From positions 36,090-100,089 of the forward strand of contig NZ_LZMH01000066.1 of assembly GCF_001673635.1 (NCBI RefSeq): a DNA stretch of 64,000 nucleotides, written 5' to 3'. The DNA is from Mycobacterium asiaticum. GTDB lineage: Bacteria; Actinomycetota; Actinomycetes; Mycobacteriales; Mycobacteriaceae. A program made the translations under genes and the position numbers. The notes beneath the pieces are model-generated. The model searched no databases. It was not told where the DNA came from and was given only the letters and a program-made list of their open reading frames with translations. Positions 1-8,421 of the stretch are shown in pieces; positions within the stretch are counted from its first letter, which is position 1; each line of letters opens with the position of its first letter.

Positions 1-177
1 CACTACGCCCGCACCCTCGACACGTGGGCGGAGACGCTCGAATCGAAACGCGACGAGGCCATCGCCGTTCAGTCGCAAGAGGTCTACGACCGGTACATGA
101 AGTACCTGACCGGTTGTGCCGAACTGTTCCGCGAGGGCTACACCGACGTCGCGCAGTTCACTCTCGCCAAATCCTGA
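1..177 (+). CDS. Cyclopropane/mycolic acid synthase family methyltransferase, C-terminal end (partial)
   Basis: The window opens inside this reading frame, and only the last 58 residues are present before TGA. They read HYARTLDTWAETLE, then VYDRYMKYLTGC, then FREGYTDVAQFTL. This is the characteristic C-terminus of the mycobacterial CmaA/MmaA/PcaA/UmaA family. These SAM-dependent enzymes install cyclopropane rings or methyl branches on mycolic acid chains. The SAM-binding core lies outside the window, so the paralogue cannot be named. Confidence 0.85.
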   Translation, partial: HYARTLDTWAETLESKRDEAIAVQSQEVYDRYMKYLTGCAELFREGYTDVAQFTLAKS

Positions 178-356
178 CGCAGGGTACAAACCAAGCAACA
201 TCGTCTACCGGATATCGCTGGTAGCCAAACGAAGTCATGCGCCGTAGCACGGTATGAGTTCGGCCGTAGGTGTTTTGGGCTCCAAGATGTGTGGAACAAC
301 AGGCTTGAAGCCAATTCACTTCATATTCGTGGCTAATGCCTAAAGGAGATTCTTGG

Positions 357-893
357 ATGAGTGAGCACAACACGGCCAGCGAAGCGCGCAAGGGCCTGGT
401 CGATACGGTCAAGGGCAAGGCGAAGGAGGTCGTCGGCGCGGTCACCGGCAATGATTCGTTGACCGCGGAGGGACAGCTCGACCAGACGCAGGCCCAGGAA
501 CGCAAGGAAGCCAACACAATTCAGGCAATTGCCGACGCCCAGACCGAGCAGGCCCGGGAGAAGGAAGCCGAAACCCGGCGTGCGGCTACCGAGGAGAGGG
601 CAGAAGCCAACGCAAAAGCGCAGGCCGCGGAGAATCAGATCGAAGCTCAGCAAGCCGCGCAGCAGCGGGCTGCCGAGGAAGCTGCGCAGCGGAGTGCCGC
701 GGCCCAGCAGACGCAGGCCGAAGTGGAGGCGCAACGCGAGGTGCAGCACGCCAAAGCCGAGGAGCAAGAAGAACTTCGCGACGCCGCCGAGGACGTGGTC
801 GAGGCGGCCGCCGAGCATCAGAGCGACGTCCAGGTGGCAGCCGCCGAAGAATCAGAAGCCGACCGCCTTCGCCGCGAAGCCAAGAACCTGTAA
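357..893 (+). CDS. CsbD-like stress protein with long Ala/Glu/Gln coiled-coil tail
   Basis: This is a 178-residue hydrophilic protein with no membrane segment. Residues 1-45 resemble the CsbD general-stress family (GLVDTVKGKAKEVVGAVTGN, then LTAEGQLDQ). The rest is a charged Ala/Glu/Gln/Arg helix expected to form a coiled coil. I chose ATG 357 because AAGGAG lies eight bases upstream; an in-frame ATG at 336 precedes that Shine-Dalgarno site. The next gene encodes another Ala-rich coiled-coil protein on the same strand after 56 bases, so the two are probably co-transcribed. CsbD proteins accumulate under stress in other bacteria, but their biochemical function is unknown. Confidence 0.8.
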   Translation: MSEHNTASEARKGLVDTVKGKAKEVVGAVTGNDSLTAEGQLDQTQAQERKEANTIQAIADAQTEQAREKEAETRRAATEERAEANAKAQAAENQIEAQQAAQQRAAEEAAQRSAAAQQTQAEVEAQREVQHAKAEEQEELRDAAEDVVEAAAEHQSDVQVAAAEESEADRLRREAKNL

Positions 894-949
894 AAGGCGC
901 CAACCCTTCAGAGGGTCGGCCAGACTCAGCCAAACATAGGAGCAAGACC

Positions 950-1624
950 ATGTCGTTGTCACAACTTCCATTCGCAGTATTGCGCTTTCAGTATCAGCTC
1001 GCCCGGTTCCCGTTGCAGGTCATCCAGGATCGCGTGGTGACGCGTGCTCCGACGGAGGCCCCGGCGAGGCTGTTCTACGAGCGCGCACTGGGCATGCTCG
1101 ACAGCACCGTCGGCAATGCGATCCACGATCCGCAACTCGTCGAGCGGGGCACTGCCCTCATCGAGCGGAGTCAGACGCTCGGGCGCGCCGCCCAACTCGA
1201 CGCCCAGGCGCAAACCAGGAAACAGCAGGCCGAAACCAAGCTCAAGCAGGCGCGCGACCAGGCGATCGAGGACCAGCAAGAGGCGCGCGCGGCGACGGAG
1301 CAACAGGTTACGGAGGCGCGTAACGCCGCCGAGGAGCGCAAGCGAGAGGCCACGCAGTCGGCCCAAAAGCGCAGTGCCGCAGCCAAAGAGCGAGCTGAGG
1401 CGGTGGCTTCCAACCGCAAGCAAGTCGCCGAATCGGCCAAGCGGCGGGTGGAGGAGAAGACGGCGGCCGCTGAGAAGTCCGCGGCCAAGGCCGCCGACGC
1501 CAAGATCGACCACGCCGAGGATAAGCGCGAGGTGGCTCGGAGCAAGCGGGTCGAGGCAAACCGGTTGGACGACCTGGCCGACACCGAGAAAGAAAACCGG
1601 CAGGCGGAACGCGCCAACAGCTGA
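950..1624 (+). CDS. Ala/Glu/Lys-rich coiled-coil protein, mycobacterial hypothetical
   Basis: This is a 224-residue protein. Residues 1-75 look partly folded (SQLPFAVLRFQYQLARFPLQ, then ARLFYERALGMLD). From about residue 80 to the end it is a continuous charged helix rich in Ala, Glu, Lys, Arg and Gln, predicted to be a coiled coil. TAGGAG lies about nine bases before the ATG. Similar mycobacterial proteins are sometimes labelled IF2-family, which I take to be a low-complexity artefact because no GTPase motif is present. Its position behind the CsbD-like gene suggests a shared stress or structural role, which is inference. Confidence 0.75.
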   Translation: MSLSQLPFAVLRFQYQLARFPLQVIQDRVVTRAPTEAPARLFYERALGMLDSTVGNAIHDPQLVERGTALIERSQTLGRAAQLDAQAQTRKQQAETKLKQARDQAIEDQQEARAATEQQVTEARNAAEERKREATQSAQKRSAAAKERAEAVASNRKQVAESAKRRVEEKTAAAEKSAAKAADAKIDHAEDKREVARSKRVEANRLDDLADTEKENRQAERANS

Positions 1625-1646
1625 CAAGCGATAACCGGGACCGCGG

Positions 1647-1682
1647 TCACCGGGCTGGGGTTCCTCCTCCTCGGCCCGGTGA
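1647..1682 (+). terminator. Stem-loop after the coiled-coil gene
   Basis: A perfect 9-base inverted repeat, TCACCGGGC (1647-1655) and GCCCGGTGA (1674-1682), lies 22 bases after the stop at 1624. It has no U-tract, as is usual for mycobacterial terminators. It could end the CsbD/coiled-coil transcript, or it could be chance in GC-rich DNA. Confidence 0.4.
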
Positions 1683-1720
1683 TCGTGTCACGTTCTCCTC
1701 GGCTGTGTCGTCTAACCGGC

Positions 1721-2566
1721 ATGAGGAAAAGTTCAACCACTGCCACACGGCTGGTTATGGTGGCGGCCACCGCCTTGACCGGTGTTTTCACCTTCGGAAT
1801 CGGAATCTGGTGCCTGGTCGATCCGGCTTCGTTCGCCAAGATCGTCCAATTCCCCACCCACCAGCACTTTTTGCACGATCTCGGTGCGTTTCAGTTGGGC
1901 CTGGGCGTCGCGCTACTGCTCGCATTGATCTGGGCCGACGCGCTGGCCACGGCGCTCGCCGCGATGATCGTGGCGAACACGGTGCACACCGTCAACCATG
2001 TGCTGGATTTGCCGCTGGGTGGTTCGGTCGCCCAGGCGTGGATGCTGGGTGCGATGACGGTGCTGCTGGTCGTGGCGTTTGTCCTGCGGCTGCAGCAACT
2101 GGACTATGTGCTGGGCGCGGTCGCTGTCGCCACCGACCGAAAGCTGGCACCGTTCGTGCGGCAGAAGACCATCAATCTCACCACCTTTCGCAAGGACGGC
2201 ACGGCCGGCACCAGCCCGGTCAGCATCGTGGTGGACGGGGATCGCGCCTACTTCCGCAGCTTCGAGCGCTCGTTGAAGGTGCGCCGGTTGCGGCGTAACC
2301 CACGCGTCGAATTCGGAGCCGCCACCGGTAAGGGCAAGCCGGACGGCCCAGTGCAGCCTGGTGCCGTGCGGTTACTCGAGGGTGCGGAGGATCGAGCGGC
2401 AGCGCGCCTGCTGCGGCGGAAGTACCCGTTCCTGCATGGCATCCTGGTGCCGATGGCACATCGGTTGATGCGCTCCAAGTTCGGCCGGACCGTGCACGCC
2501 GAGTTGCTGCCGGCGCCCGTCAGGGCCGCATCGCCACCCGAATACAGTTGTCCTGCTTGTTCTTGA
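1721..2566 (+). CDS. Membrane domain fused to PPOX-class F420-dependent oxidoreductase
   Basis: The protein has 281 residues counted from MRKSSTTATRL. The N-terminal half (about 10-140) has four hydrophobic segments. The C-terminal half resembles the split-barrel PPOX/F420-dependent oxidoreductase family (TINLTTFRKDGTAGTSPVSI, then a YFRSFERSLKVRRLRRNPRV segment). Enzymes of that fold reduce substrates with F420 or FMN, or degrade heme; the substrate here is unknown. An upstream in-frame start at 1679 would add 14 residues that look non-coding. The gene overlaps the convergent alcohol dehydrogenase by 47 bases. The fusion would tether a redox domain to the membrane. Confidence 0.72.
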   Translation: MRKSSTTATRLVMVAATALTGVFTFGIGIWCLVDPASFAKIVQFPTHQHFLHDLGAFQLGLGVALLLALIWADALATALAAMIVANTVHTVNHVLDLPLGGSVAQAWMLGAMTVLLVVAFVLRLQQLDYVLGAVAVATDRKLAPFVRQKTINLTTFRKDGTAGTSPVSIVVDGDRAYFRSFERSLKVRRLRRNPRVEFGAATGKGKPDGPVQPGAVRLLEGAEDRAAARLLRRKYPFLHGILVPMAHRLMRSKFGRTVHAELLPAPVRAASPPEYSCPACS

Positions 2567-3689
2567 ACAGGTCGTAGGCACGCACGCCCTCCTCAAGCGG
2601 GAGGTCGTGCGTGATCAACTTGGCGGGGTCGAGATCGCCCTGCTCGACGTAGTCGAACAACCGGGCCATGTAGCGCTGACCGTGCTGCTGCGAAGTCTTG
2701 AGCGTCAAACCCTTGTTCGTCAGCACGCCCATCGGGAACTTGTCGGTGAGCCCGTACACGCCGAGCACCGACACCACTCCGCCCTTTCGGCAGGCCAGGA
2801 TCGCCTGGCGCAGCGCCGTGGCCCGGTCGGTCTCCATTCGCAGTATTTGCTTGGCCTTGTCGTACAGCTGTTGGACACCGGTGCCGTGACCTTCCATGCC
2901 TACGGCATCGACGCACGCGTCCGGACCGCGCCCGCCGGTCATCTCCCGCAGCGTCTCGTGGACGCTGTCCGCAGCACTGTAGTCAATGGTTTCCAAGCCG
3001 AACTCGTTGCGCGCCAATGCCAACCGCTCCGGAATTCGGTCGATGACAATGGCACGCTCGGCTCCCAGCAACAGTGCACTGCGGGCGGCCATCAACCCGA
3101 CACCGCCGGCGCCCCACACCGCGACCGTGTCACCACCGGCAATGTCGCAGAAGTCGGCACCCATGAAGCCGGTGGGCACCGCGTCGGATAGGAACAGTGC
3201 CTGTTCGTCCGTGATATCCCCAGGTATCGCAAAGCAATTCGCGTCCCCGAAGGGAACGCGGACATATTGGGCGTGCGAACCCGCATAACCGCCGAACGGG
3301 TGTGTGTAGCCGTAGATTCCCCCGGAGGGATAACCCAGCAGTGGCTGCTGGAGTTCGGCGTTCGGATTTGTGGTGTCGCAGCATGCGTACATTTCGTGTT
3401 CGCAATACCAGCAGTGGTCGCAGGCGATGAACGACGGCACCACCACGCGGTCGCCGACCTTTGTCTCGCGCACTTCAACTCCAGTTTCGACGACCACCCC
3501 CATGAATTCGTGTCCGAACACGTCACCTTCGCGCATACCGGGGAGGTAGCCGTCGATGAAGTGCAGGTCTGACCCGCACGTGGTGGTCAGCCGGACTTCG
3601 ACGATGACATCGTGCGGGTTGAGGATCTTCGGGTCGTCGACAGTTTCTACGGACAAGTCGTTGACGCCGTTCCAGCACAGTGCGCGCAT
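2520..3689 (-). CDS. Zinc-dependent alcohol/formaldehyde-type dehydrogenase (MDR family)
   Basis: This is a 389-residue medium-chain dehydrogenase. Catalytic zinc ligands are recognisable at Cys38 (TTCGSD) and His60-Glu61 (GHEF). Structural zinc cysteines are at about 90, 93, 96 and 104. The NAD(P)-binding glycine motif is VAVWGAGGVG, near residue 190. The insert around residues 105-130 resembles the glutathione-independent formaldehyde dehydrogenase subgroup, but the substrate cannot be read from sequence. AGGAG lies upstream of ATG 3689. The SRPBCC gene ends 21 bases upstream on the same strand, so the two probably form an operon. Confidence 0.85.
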   Translation of the reverse strand: MRALCWNGVNDLSVETVDDPKILNPHDVIVEVRLTTTCGSDLHFIDGYLPGMREGDVFGHEFMGVVVETGVEVRETKVGDRVVVPSFIACDHCWYCEHEMYACCDTTNPNAELQQPLLGYPSGGIYGYTHPFGGYAGSHAQYVRVPFGDANCFAIPGDITDEQALFLSDAVPTGFMGADFCDIAGGDTVAVWGAGGVGLMAARSALLLGAERAIVIDRIPERLALARNEFGLETIDYSAADSVHETLREMTGGRGPDACVDAVGMEGHGTGVQQLYDKAKQILRMETDRATALRQAILACRKGGVVSVLGVYGLTDKFPMGVLTNKGLTLKTSQQHGQRYMARLFDYVEQGDLDPAKLITHDLPLEEGVRAYDLFKNKQDNCIRVAMRP

Positions 3690-3710
3690 ACTCTCAGGTC
3701 TCCTCGGAAA

Positions 3711-4202
3711 TTATCGCGCGGAACTTCGCGCGCTGGGATTGGACTTGATGGTCGGCACCTCACCGGTCTGCAGCAGCGCGCGCAAACGGTAGAGCACCTT
3801 GTAAGCCGCGGCTCCGGACAACAGCCCCGGCGCCGGGGTTTTGACGCGCAATGTCACCTCGGTGCCCATATCGCGGGGGGCCGGTCGATAGTTGATCGAG
3901 AGTTCGTTGTCGTCCCCGGTGCCGATGAAGCGGGTAGCGCCTGCATCGGTGGCCAATCTGGACTCCCACGCCACGTCCGGTTCGTCCGTTAACCGCCAGC
4001 GATATGTCTCGCCGCCTGCGGATTCCACCGTGCCGATGTCGCCGAGCACGACCGAGAGCTGGGCGGGATCGCGCCAGAACTCCGCAACCCGCTCTGCGGA
4101 GCAACCGATGGTGACCGTCTGCGCGGTGGCCGGCCGAGGCTGCGGGTCGATGATCTTGGTGACGGCTCCGACTATTTTCTTTGCGGCATCAAGTTGATTC
4201 AC
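3711..4202 (-). CDS. SRPBCC (START-like) family protein
   Basis: The protein has 163 residues from GTG 4202 (VNQLDAAKKIVGAV), which is preceded by a GGAGGG-like Shine-Dalgarno site. The longer frame to 4247 adds 15 residues that look non-coding. The pattern of a short helix, VTIGCSAERVAEFWRDPAQL, then a beta sheet with GGETYRWRL and ATRFIGTGDDNELSINY, fits the polyketide-cyclase/SRPBCC hydrophobic-pocket fold. Such proteins bind lipids or aromatic ligands. It lies directly upstream of the zinc dehydrogenase. Its ligand is unknown. Confidence 0.75.
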   Translation of the reverse strand: MNQLDAAKKIVGAVTKIIDPQPRPATAQTVTIGCSAERVAEFWRDPAQLSVVLGDIGTVESAGGETYRWRLTDEPDVAWESRLATDAGATRFIGTGDDNELSINYRPAPRDMGTEVTLRVKTPAPGLLSGAAAYKVLYRLRALLQTGEVPTIKSNPSARSSAR

Positions 4203-4271
4203 GCGCGCGCTCCCTCCGTGGTGACGTTGCGGTACCCATCGACGCAACGCCCAAACGAGGGGCGGCTGAGA

Positions 4272-5366
4272 TCAGTGGTTACGCACGCACTCGTAGGTGA
4301 GCTTGATCTCGGAGCCGAGGTTGACCACCTCGAACTGATCGGCCGTGATGCCTCCGAATGTCTGAGCGTCGATGCCCAGGTCGGCCCACTTCTTCGTGCT
4401 GGTGCGGTCGTCGGCGAAGGTGAGCGGCACCTGGCCACCATCGGCAAGCAACATCCCGTACTTCTTCAACGCGGTGATGACCACCCGCTGAGACGGTGAG
4501 AAGCCGGTGTCGTCGAAGTCGGCACGCAGCCGAAAGTGCACCCCGTAGGGCGGAGCGTTCGGTTCCTCGCTTTCCGGTCCGCCCGCGTGCGTGGCGGGCC
4601 GGACGTAGACCCCGGCCTTCATCCGATCGTTCGGCAGAATGAACCGGATCGCGTGATTGATTGCGCCGGAAGCGACTTCGTCGGCGGTAGGGGTCATCGC
4701 GGCGATCGGGAAGCCGGCAGCGTCGGCGCTGGTGCACTGGTCCCCGCGCAGTGTCTCGGGGTATTTCTTGGCCAGGTCCCAGATGAAAAAGCCTTCCGCA
4801 GCGATGTTTTGGCCGGATTGTCCGCCGTGATAGACCTCGTAGAGCTTGTGTTGGTCGCGATCGACCACTAGGAGGTGGCAGTCGGACTGGCCGTCGGTAG
4901 CGCCGGTGGTGTCGCAGTTCAGATTCTTCGAGCCCTCGAAATAGGCGTTTGCCGGCACTGGCATCTGCGCGGGAACGGAATCGCAGTCCGGGCCACCGAA
5001 GCAGTACTCATTGGTCCCGACCACCCGCATCCGGCGTGCGTTGCTGTCCGCATAGAAAACGGGGATGGAGAAGTCGATCTGGAAGGCTCCGGTTCCCCAT
5101 CCGCCGGCTGCGGTCAGCGCCGCGATGATGGCGTCGGACTTGTCGGCTTTAGCGGCGCCGGATATGTCGGCAGTCCACGGCATCGCGTTGGTGAACATGG
5201 CTCCGGTCGGTGCGGGCGCACTGGCACCGGAGGAGCCGGTCGAGCCCCGGCCGCCAGGGCTGCCCTCATTGGACGACGATTGTTGGGTCGATTTGCTGCA
5301 ACCGGCGACGAGGATGACCACGGCGCACAGGACGGCCAACGCCTTCGCGGCCTTCGGAAGTGACAT
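4272..5366 (-). CDS. Secreted lipoprotein of unknown function
   Basis: This is a 364-residue protein with an N-terminal lipoprotein signal peptide (ALAVLCAVVILVAGC, lipobox VAGC), so Cys23 should be lipidated. A Ser/Gly/Pro linker follows to about residue 50. The mature domain has several cysteine pairs (around EYCFGGPDC and NLNCDTTGATDGQSDC) that suggest disulphides, and aromatic-rich segments such as YFEGSKNLNC. I do not recognise an enzymatic motif. It is the last gene of a minus-strand group separated from the SRPBCC gene by about 70 bases. Confidence 0.78.
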   Translation of the reverse strand: MSLPKAAKALAVLCAVVILVAGCSKSTQQSSSNEGSPGGRGSTGSSGASAPAPTGAMFTNAMPWTADISGAAKADKSDAIIAALTAAGGWGTGAFQIDFSIPVFYADSNARRMRVVGTNEYCFGGPDCDSVPAQMPVPANAYFEGSKNLNCDTTGATDGQSDCHLLVVDRDQHKLYEVYHGGQSGQNIAAEGFFIWDLAKKYPETLRGDQCTSADAAGFPIAAMTPTADEVASGAINHAIRFILPNDRMKAGVYVRPATHAGGPESEEPNAPPYGVHFRLRADFDDTGFSPSQRVVITALKKYGMLLADGGQVPLTFADDRTSTKKWADLGIDAQTFGGITADQFEVVNLGSEIKLTYECVRNH

Positions 5367-5375
5367 TTGCCAAGG

Positions 5376-6068
5376 TTAGCCGTTCGGCGGCGCCTTGTCC
5401 CCGTTTGCTGGAAAGGTCCGCCGGGCATGGTAGATCGAGATCGATCCCGAGACGGTCCGGACCACTTCGGCCTCGACGGCATCCACGAAGCCGGCGCGGT
5501 CAATCAGTTCCGGCAGAATCCCGTCGGCGTTCGGTTGGGTGTCTTCCTTGCCGTCGGCCCATTGCACAAATCGGAATCCCGACCGCATCAGGACGCCGCG
5601 CTGGCGTCCGAAGTCGGCGATCACCAACTCACCACCGGGCCGCAACAGCCGGAACATGTTGGCGATGATCGCTTCCTTCATCGGCACCGGACACTGATGC
5701 AGGACCAGACTGGAGATGACCTTGTTGGCCGTCCCGGGCCCGACGAGGTCAGCGGCCCGGTCCCCCATGCCTTGGATGAACTCGACGTCGACGCCGGCCT
5801 TGCGTACCTTCTGCCGCGCGATCGCGAGCACTTCCGGATCAGGGTCCACCCCGATCACGCGCGCACCCGCCTGGGCGCGCTTCATCCTGACCGCCAACGA
5901 CCCGGTGCCGCAACCGACATCGACGACGACATCACCGGACCGCAGCCCGAGCCGGTCGATGGCCGCCGAACGCCACCGCTCCTCACGAGTCATGAGCGCG
6001 ATGACGGTGTCGTAGTACTTGGTGTACTTCGGATCTCCGGCGGCGGGGGTAAAGGACTGCCCTGACAT
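5376..6068 (-). CDS. Class I SAM-dependent methyltransferase
   Basis: The protein has 230 residues from MSGQSFTPAAG. Motif I is VVDVGCGTGSLAVRM, and the acidic ribose-binding residue is in VIGVDPDPEVL. The region SLVLHQCPVPMKEAIIANMF is the post-I part of the fold, and FRLLRPGGELVIADFG is motif III. The substrate is unknown. An upstream start at 6086 (MVRLGVM) would crowd the divergent AraC gene at 6096; much longer upstream frames are antisense shadow. The divergent arrangement suggests the AraC protein may control it. Confidence 0.8.
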   Translation of the reverse strand: MSGQSFTPAAGDPKYTKYYDTVIALMTREERWRSAAIDRLGLRSGDVVVDVGCGTGSLAVRMKRAQAGARVIGVDPDPEVLAIARQKVRKAGVDVEFIQGMGDRAADLVGPGTANKVISSLVLHQCPVPMKEAIIANMFRLLRPGGELVIADFGRQRGVLMRSGFRFVQWADGKEDTQPNADGILPELIDRAGFVDAVEAEVVRTVSGSISIYHARRTFPANGDKAPPNG

Positions 6069-6095
6069 GACTCCAAGTCGTACCATCGATCGGCG

Positions 6096-6929
6096 ATGAC
6101 TTTCTCTGCACGAACGGCCACATCCTGGTCCGAAACGGACAACACGGGGCTGCTCGACATGCGCCGGGGCGGCACCTGCAGCGCGGGGGCGTTCGTCTAC
6201 GAAGGACAACGGGTGACCACCACCAAGCACGCCCACGACCTGCACCAAGTGGAATACGTCGTCCAGGGCGTGCTGGAAGTCGAAACCGACGCGGGCGCTT
6301 ACGTGCTGTCCGAGCGGCAGGCTGCATGGATTCCCGCCGGACTCGGGCACATCAGCACCATCGACACGCGGGTGCGTTCGGTGTCGATATTCCTGGACCC
6401 GTCCCAGCTCCGGACCACCCACCCCGCAGCGGGGATCGTGCTGGTCTCACCGCTGATCCGGCAGATGATCATCTACGCTTGCCGCTGGCCCATCGATCGC
6501 GACTCCTCCGATGCCGTCGCCGACGCGTACTTCCGGTGCTTCGCCGAACTGCTGGCCGAACTCCTACAAGCGCGTAGCCCGTTCAGCTTGCCCACCACCT
6601 CCCATCCGCAGCTTGCGGCGGCCCTCAAGTGCACCCGTAATGCCCTGTCGGACATCACCCTTGAGCAGGCCGCCGCGGCGGCGGGCATGTCATCCCGATC
6701 GCTGCGCCGGCTCTGCCACCGCGAATTGCGAATGACCTGGCGGGATTACACGCAACAGGCACGGTTGATGCAGGCCGCCGCGCTGCTCGCCGACCCCGGG
6801 CTGAGCGTTCTTCAGGTGGCCACCCGGGTCGGCTTCGACAGCGCGAGTTCGTTCACCCGAGCCTTCCGCTCCGCCTGGGGCCGGCCTCCGTCGGCATACC
6901 GCCGGCACGGCAGCGAGGTGCCGGTGTGA
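6096..6929 (+). CDS. AraC-family transcriptional regulator
   Basis: This is a 277-residue regulator. The N-terminal half has a cupin-like sensor domain (TTKHAHDLHQVEYVVQG, then RQAAWIPAGLGHIS). The C-terminal 90 residues carry two helix-turn-helix units, ending with VATRVGFDSASSFTRAFRSA, the AraC signature. It is transcribed divergently from the methyltransferase, with starts fewer than 30 bases apart. This fits control of that gene and itself. The inducer is unknown. Confidence 0.88.
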   Translation: MTFSARTATSWSETDNTGLLDMRRGGTCSAGAFVYEGQRVTTTKHAHDLHQVEYVVQGVLEVETDAGAYVLSERQAAWIPAGLGHISTIDTRVRSVSIFLDPSQLRTTHPAAGIVLVSPLIRQMIIYACRWPIDRDSSDAVADAYFRCFAELLAELLQARSPFSLPTTSHPQLAAALKCTRNALSDITLEQAAAAAGMSSRSLRRLCHRELRMTWRDYTQQARLMQAAALLADPGLSVLQVATRVGFDSASSFTRAFRSAWGRPPSAYRRHGSEVPV

Positions 6930-7035
6930 AACTTCGCGCAACACATCTGCACGAACTAGGGGTCCCGGTCCCGGGCTACGACCGGAGCCGAATCAGCACC
7001 GGCATTGGCTGTTTCGGAGTGGACGGCTTTGACCA

Positions 7036-8421
7036 ATGACGCTGGTCGCCGGCGTCGACTCCTCGACCCAGTCCTGCAAGGTCGTGGTGTGCGACGCCGA
7101 CACCGGCGAGGTGGTGCGCAAGGGCCGGGCCGCCCACCCGGGCGGCACCGAAATCGACCCCGCGGCTTGGGAATCGGCTGCGCGTCAGGCTATCGCCGCC
7201 GCCGGGGGCTTCGATGATGTCGCCGCGGTCGCGGTTGGGGCGCAACAACACGGCATGGTGTGCCTCGACCCCGGCGGCCGCGTGGTCCGGCCGGCACTGC
7301 TGTGGAACGACGTGCGCTCCGCCGAGGCCGCCCGTGCCCTGACCGACGAACTCGGCGGCCCGCAAGCCTGGGTGGAGGCGGTCGGTTTGGTGCCGCTGGC
7401 CGCGATCACCGTGGCCAAACTGCGCTGGCTGGCCGATCACGAACCGCAGCATGCCGAGCGCACCGCGGCCGTCTGCCTCCCCCACGATTGGCTGACCTGG
7501 CGCCTGCGCGGCGCCACCGATATCGTCTCGCTGACCACCGACCGCAGCGACGCCAGTGGCACCGGCTACTACGACGCGGGCACCGGTGCCTACCGCCTCG
7601 ACCTACTCGAGCTGGCGCTGCGCGGCCGCCGACCCCAGTTGCCGACAGTACTAACCCCGGGTGACCGAATCAGCTGCGGGGCAATGCACTTCGGCGTCGG
7701 ACTGGGGGACAACGCCGCCGCCGCACTCGGTCTCGGCGCCGGCGAGGGGGACGTCATCGTCTCGATCGGCACCTCGGGCGTGGTGTGCGCCGTGGCCGCC
7801 GGACCGGTCCGCGACCCGAACGGCTATGTGGCCGGATTCGCCGACGGGACAGGGCAATACCTCCCGCTGGTGTGCACACTGAACGCCGCACGGGTGCTCG
7901 ATGCGGCCGCGTCGATGTTGCACGTCGACCACGCCGAACTGTCCCGGCTGGCGCTGTCGGCCCCGCCGGGTAGCGAAGGTCTGGTCCTGGTGCCGTACCT
8001 GGAAGGCGAGCGAACACCCAACCGCCCCAACACCACCGGCGCGATGCACGGCCTGCGGGTGTCCAACTCCACACCCGCCAACGTAGCCAGGGCCGCCGTC
8101 GAGGGACTGCTGTGCGCGCTCGCCGACGGCCTGGCCCACCTCACCACGCACGGCGTGGCGGCGCGCCGCATCCTGCTCATCGGTGGCGGCGCCCAGTCCC
8201 CGGCGGTGCGCCAGATCGCACCCGCGGTGTTCGGGATGCCCGTGCTGGTGCCGGCCGCCGCCGAGTATGTCGCGCTGGGCGCGGCCCGGCAGGCTGCCTG
8301 GGCGCTGAGCGGAGCCCCGGGCCCGCCCTCCTGGAAACCCCCGCCGACCGACGAGTACCTCTGCGACCCGACCCCGGCGGTGTCCGAACGCTACCGGCGA
8401 CTGAGGGATCTCACCGAATGA
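7036..8421 (+). CDS. xylB: Xylulokinase, FGGY carbohydrate kinase family
   Basis: This is a 461-residue FGGY kinase expected to phosphorylate D-xylulose, or a related ketose, with ATP in the cytoplasm. The phosphate-1 motif is GVDSSTQSCKVVV at the N-terminus. The substrate loop is VGAQQHGMVCLD, with LLWNDVRS following. Phosphate-2 is VSIGTSGVV, and the adenosine motif is ILLIGGGAQSPAVRQIAP. Length suits XylB (about 450-490). No xylose isomerase or transporter adjoins it, so the pathway context is missing here. The 3' end overlaps the convergent PAP2/kinase gene by 11 bases. Confidence 0.82.
   Translation: MTLVAGVDSSTQSCKVVVCDADTGEVVRKGRAAHPGGTEIDPAAWESAARQAIAAAGGFDDVAAVAVGAQQHGMVCLDPGGRVVRPALLWNDVRSAEAARALTDELGGPQAWVEAVGLVPLAAITVAKLRWLADHEPQHAERTAAVCLPHDWLTWRLRGATDIVSLTTDRSDASGTGYYDAGTGAYRLDLLELALRGRRPQLPTVLTPGDRISCGAMHFGVGLGDNAAAALGLGAGEGDVIVSIGTSGVVCAVAAGPVRDPNGYVAGFADGTGQYLPLVCTLNAARVLDAAASMLHVDHAELSRLALSAPPGSEGLVLVPYLEGERTPNRPNTTGAMHGLRVSNSTPANVARAAVEGLLCALADGLAHLTTHGVAARRILLIGGGAQSPAVRQIAPAVFGMPVLVPAAAEYVALGAARQAAWALSGAPGPPSWKPPPTDEYLCDPTPAVSERYRRLRDLTE

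Noticed and set aside
950..1624. Translation initiation factor IF-2 homologue
   Set aside because: The similarity is only Ala/Glu/Lys-rich low-complexity sequence; no G1-G5 GTPase motifs are present.
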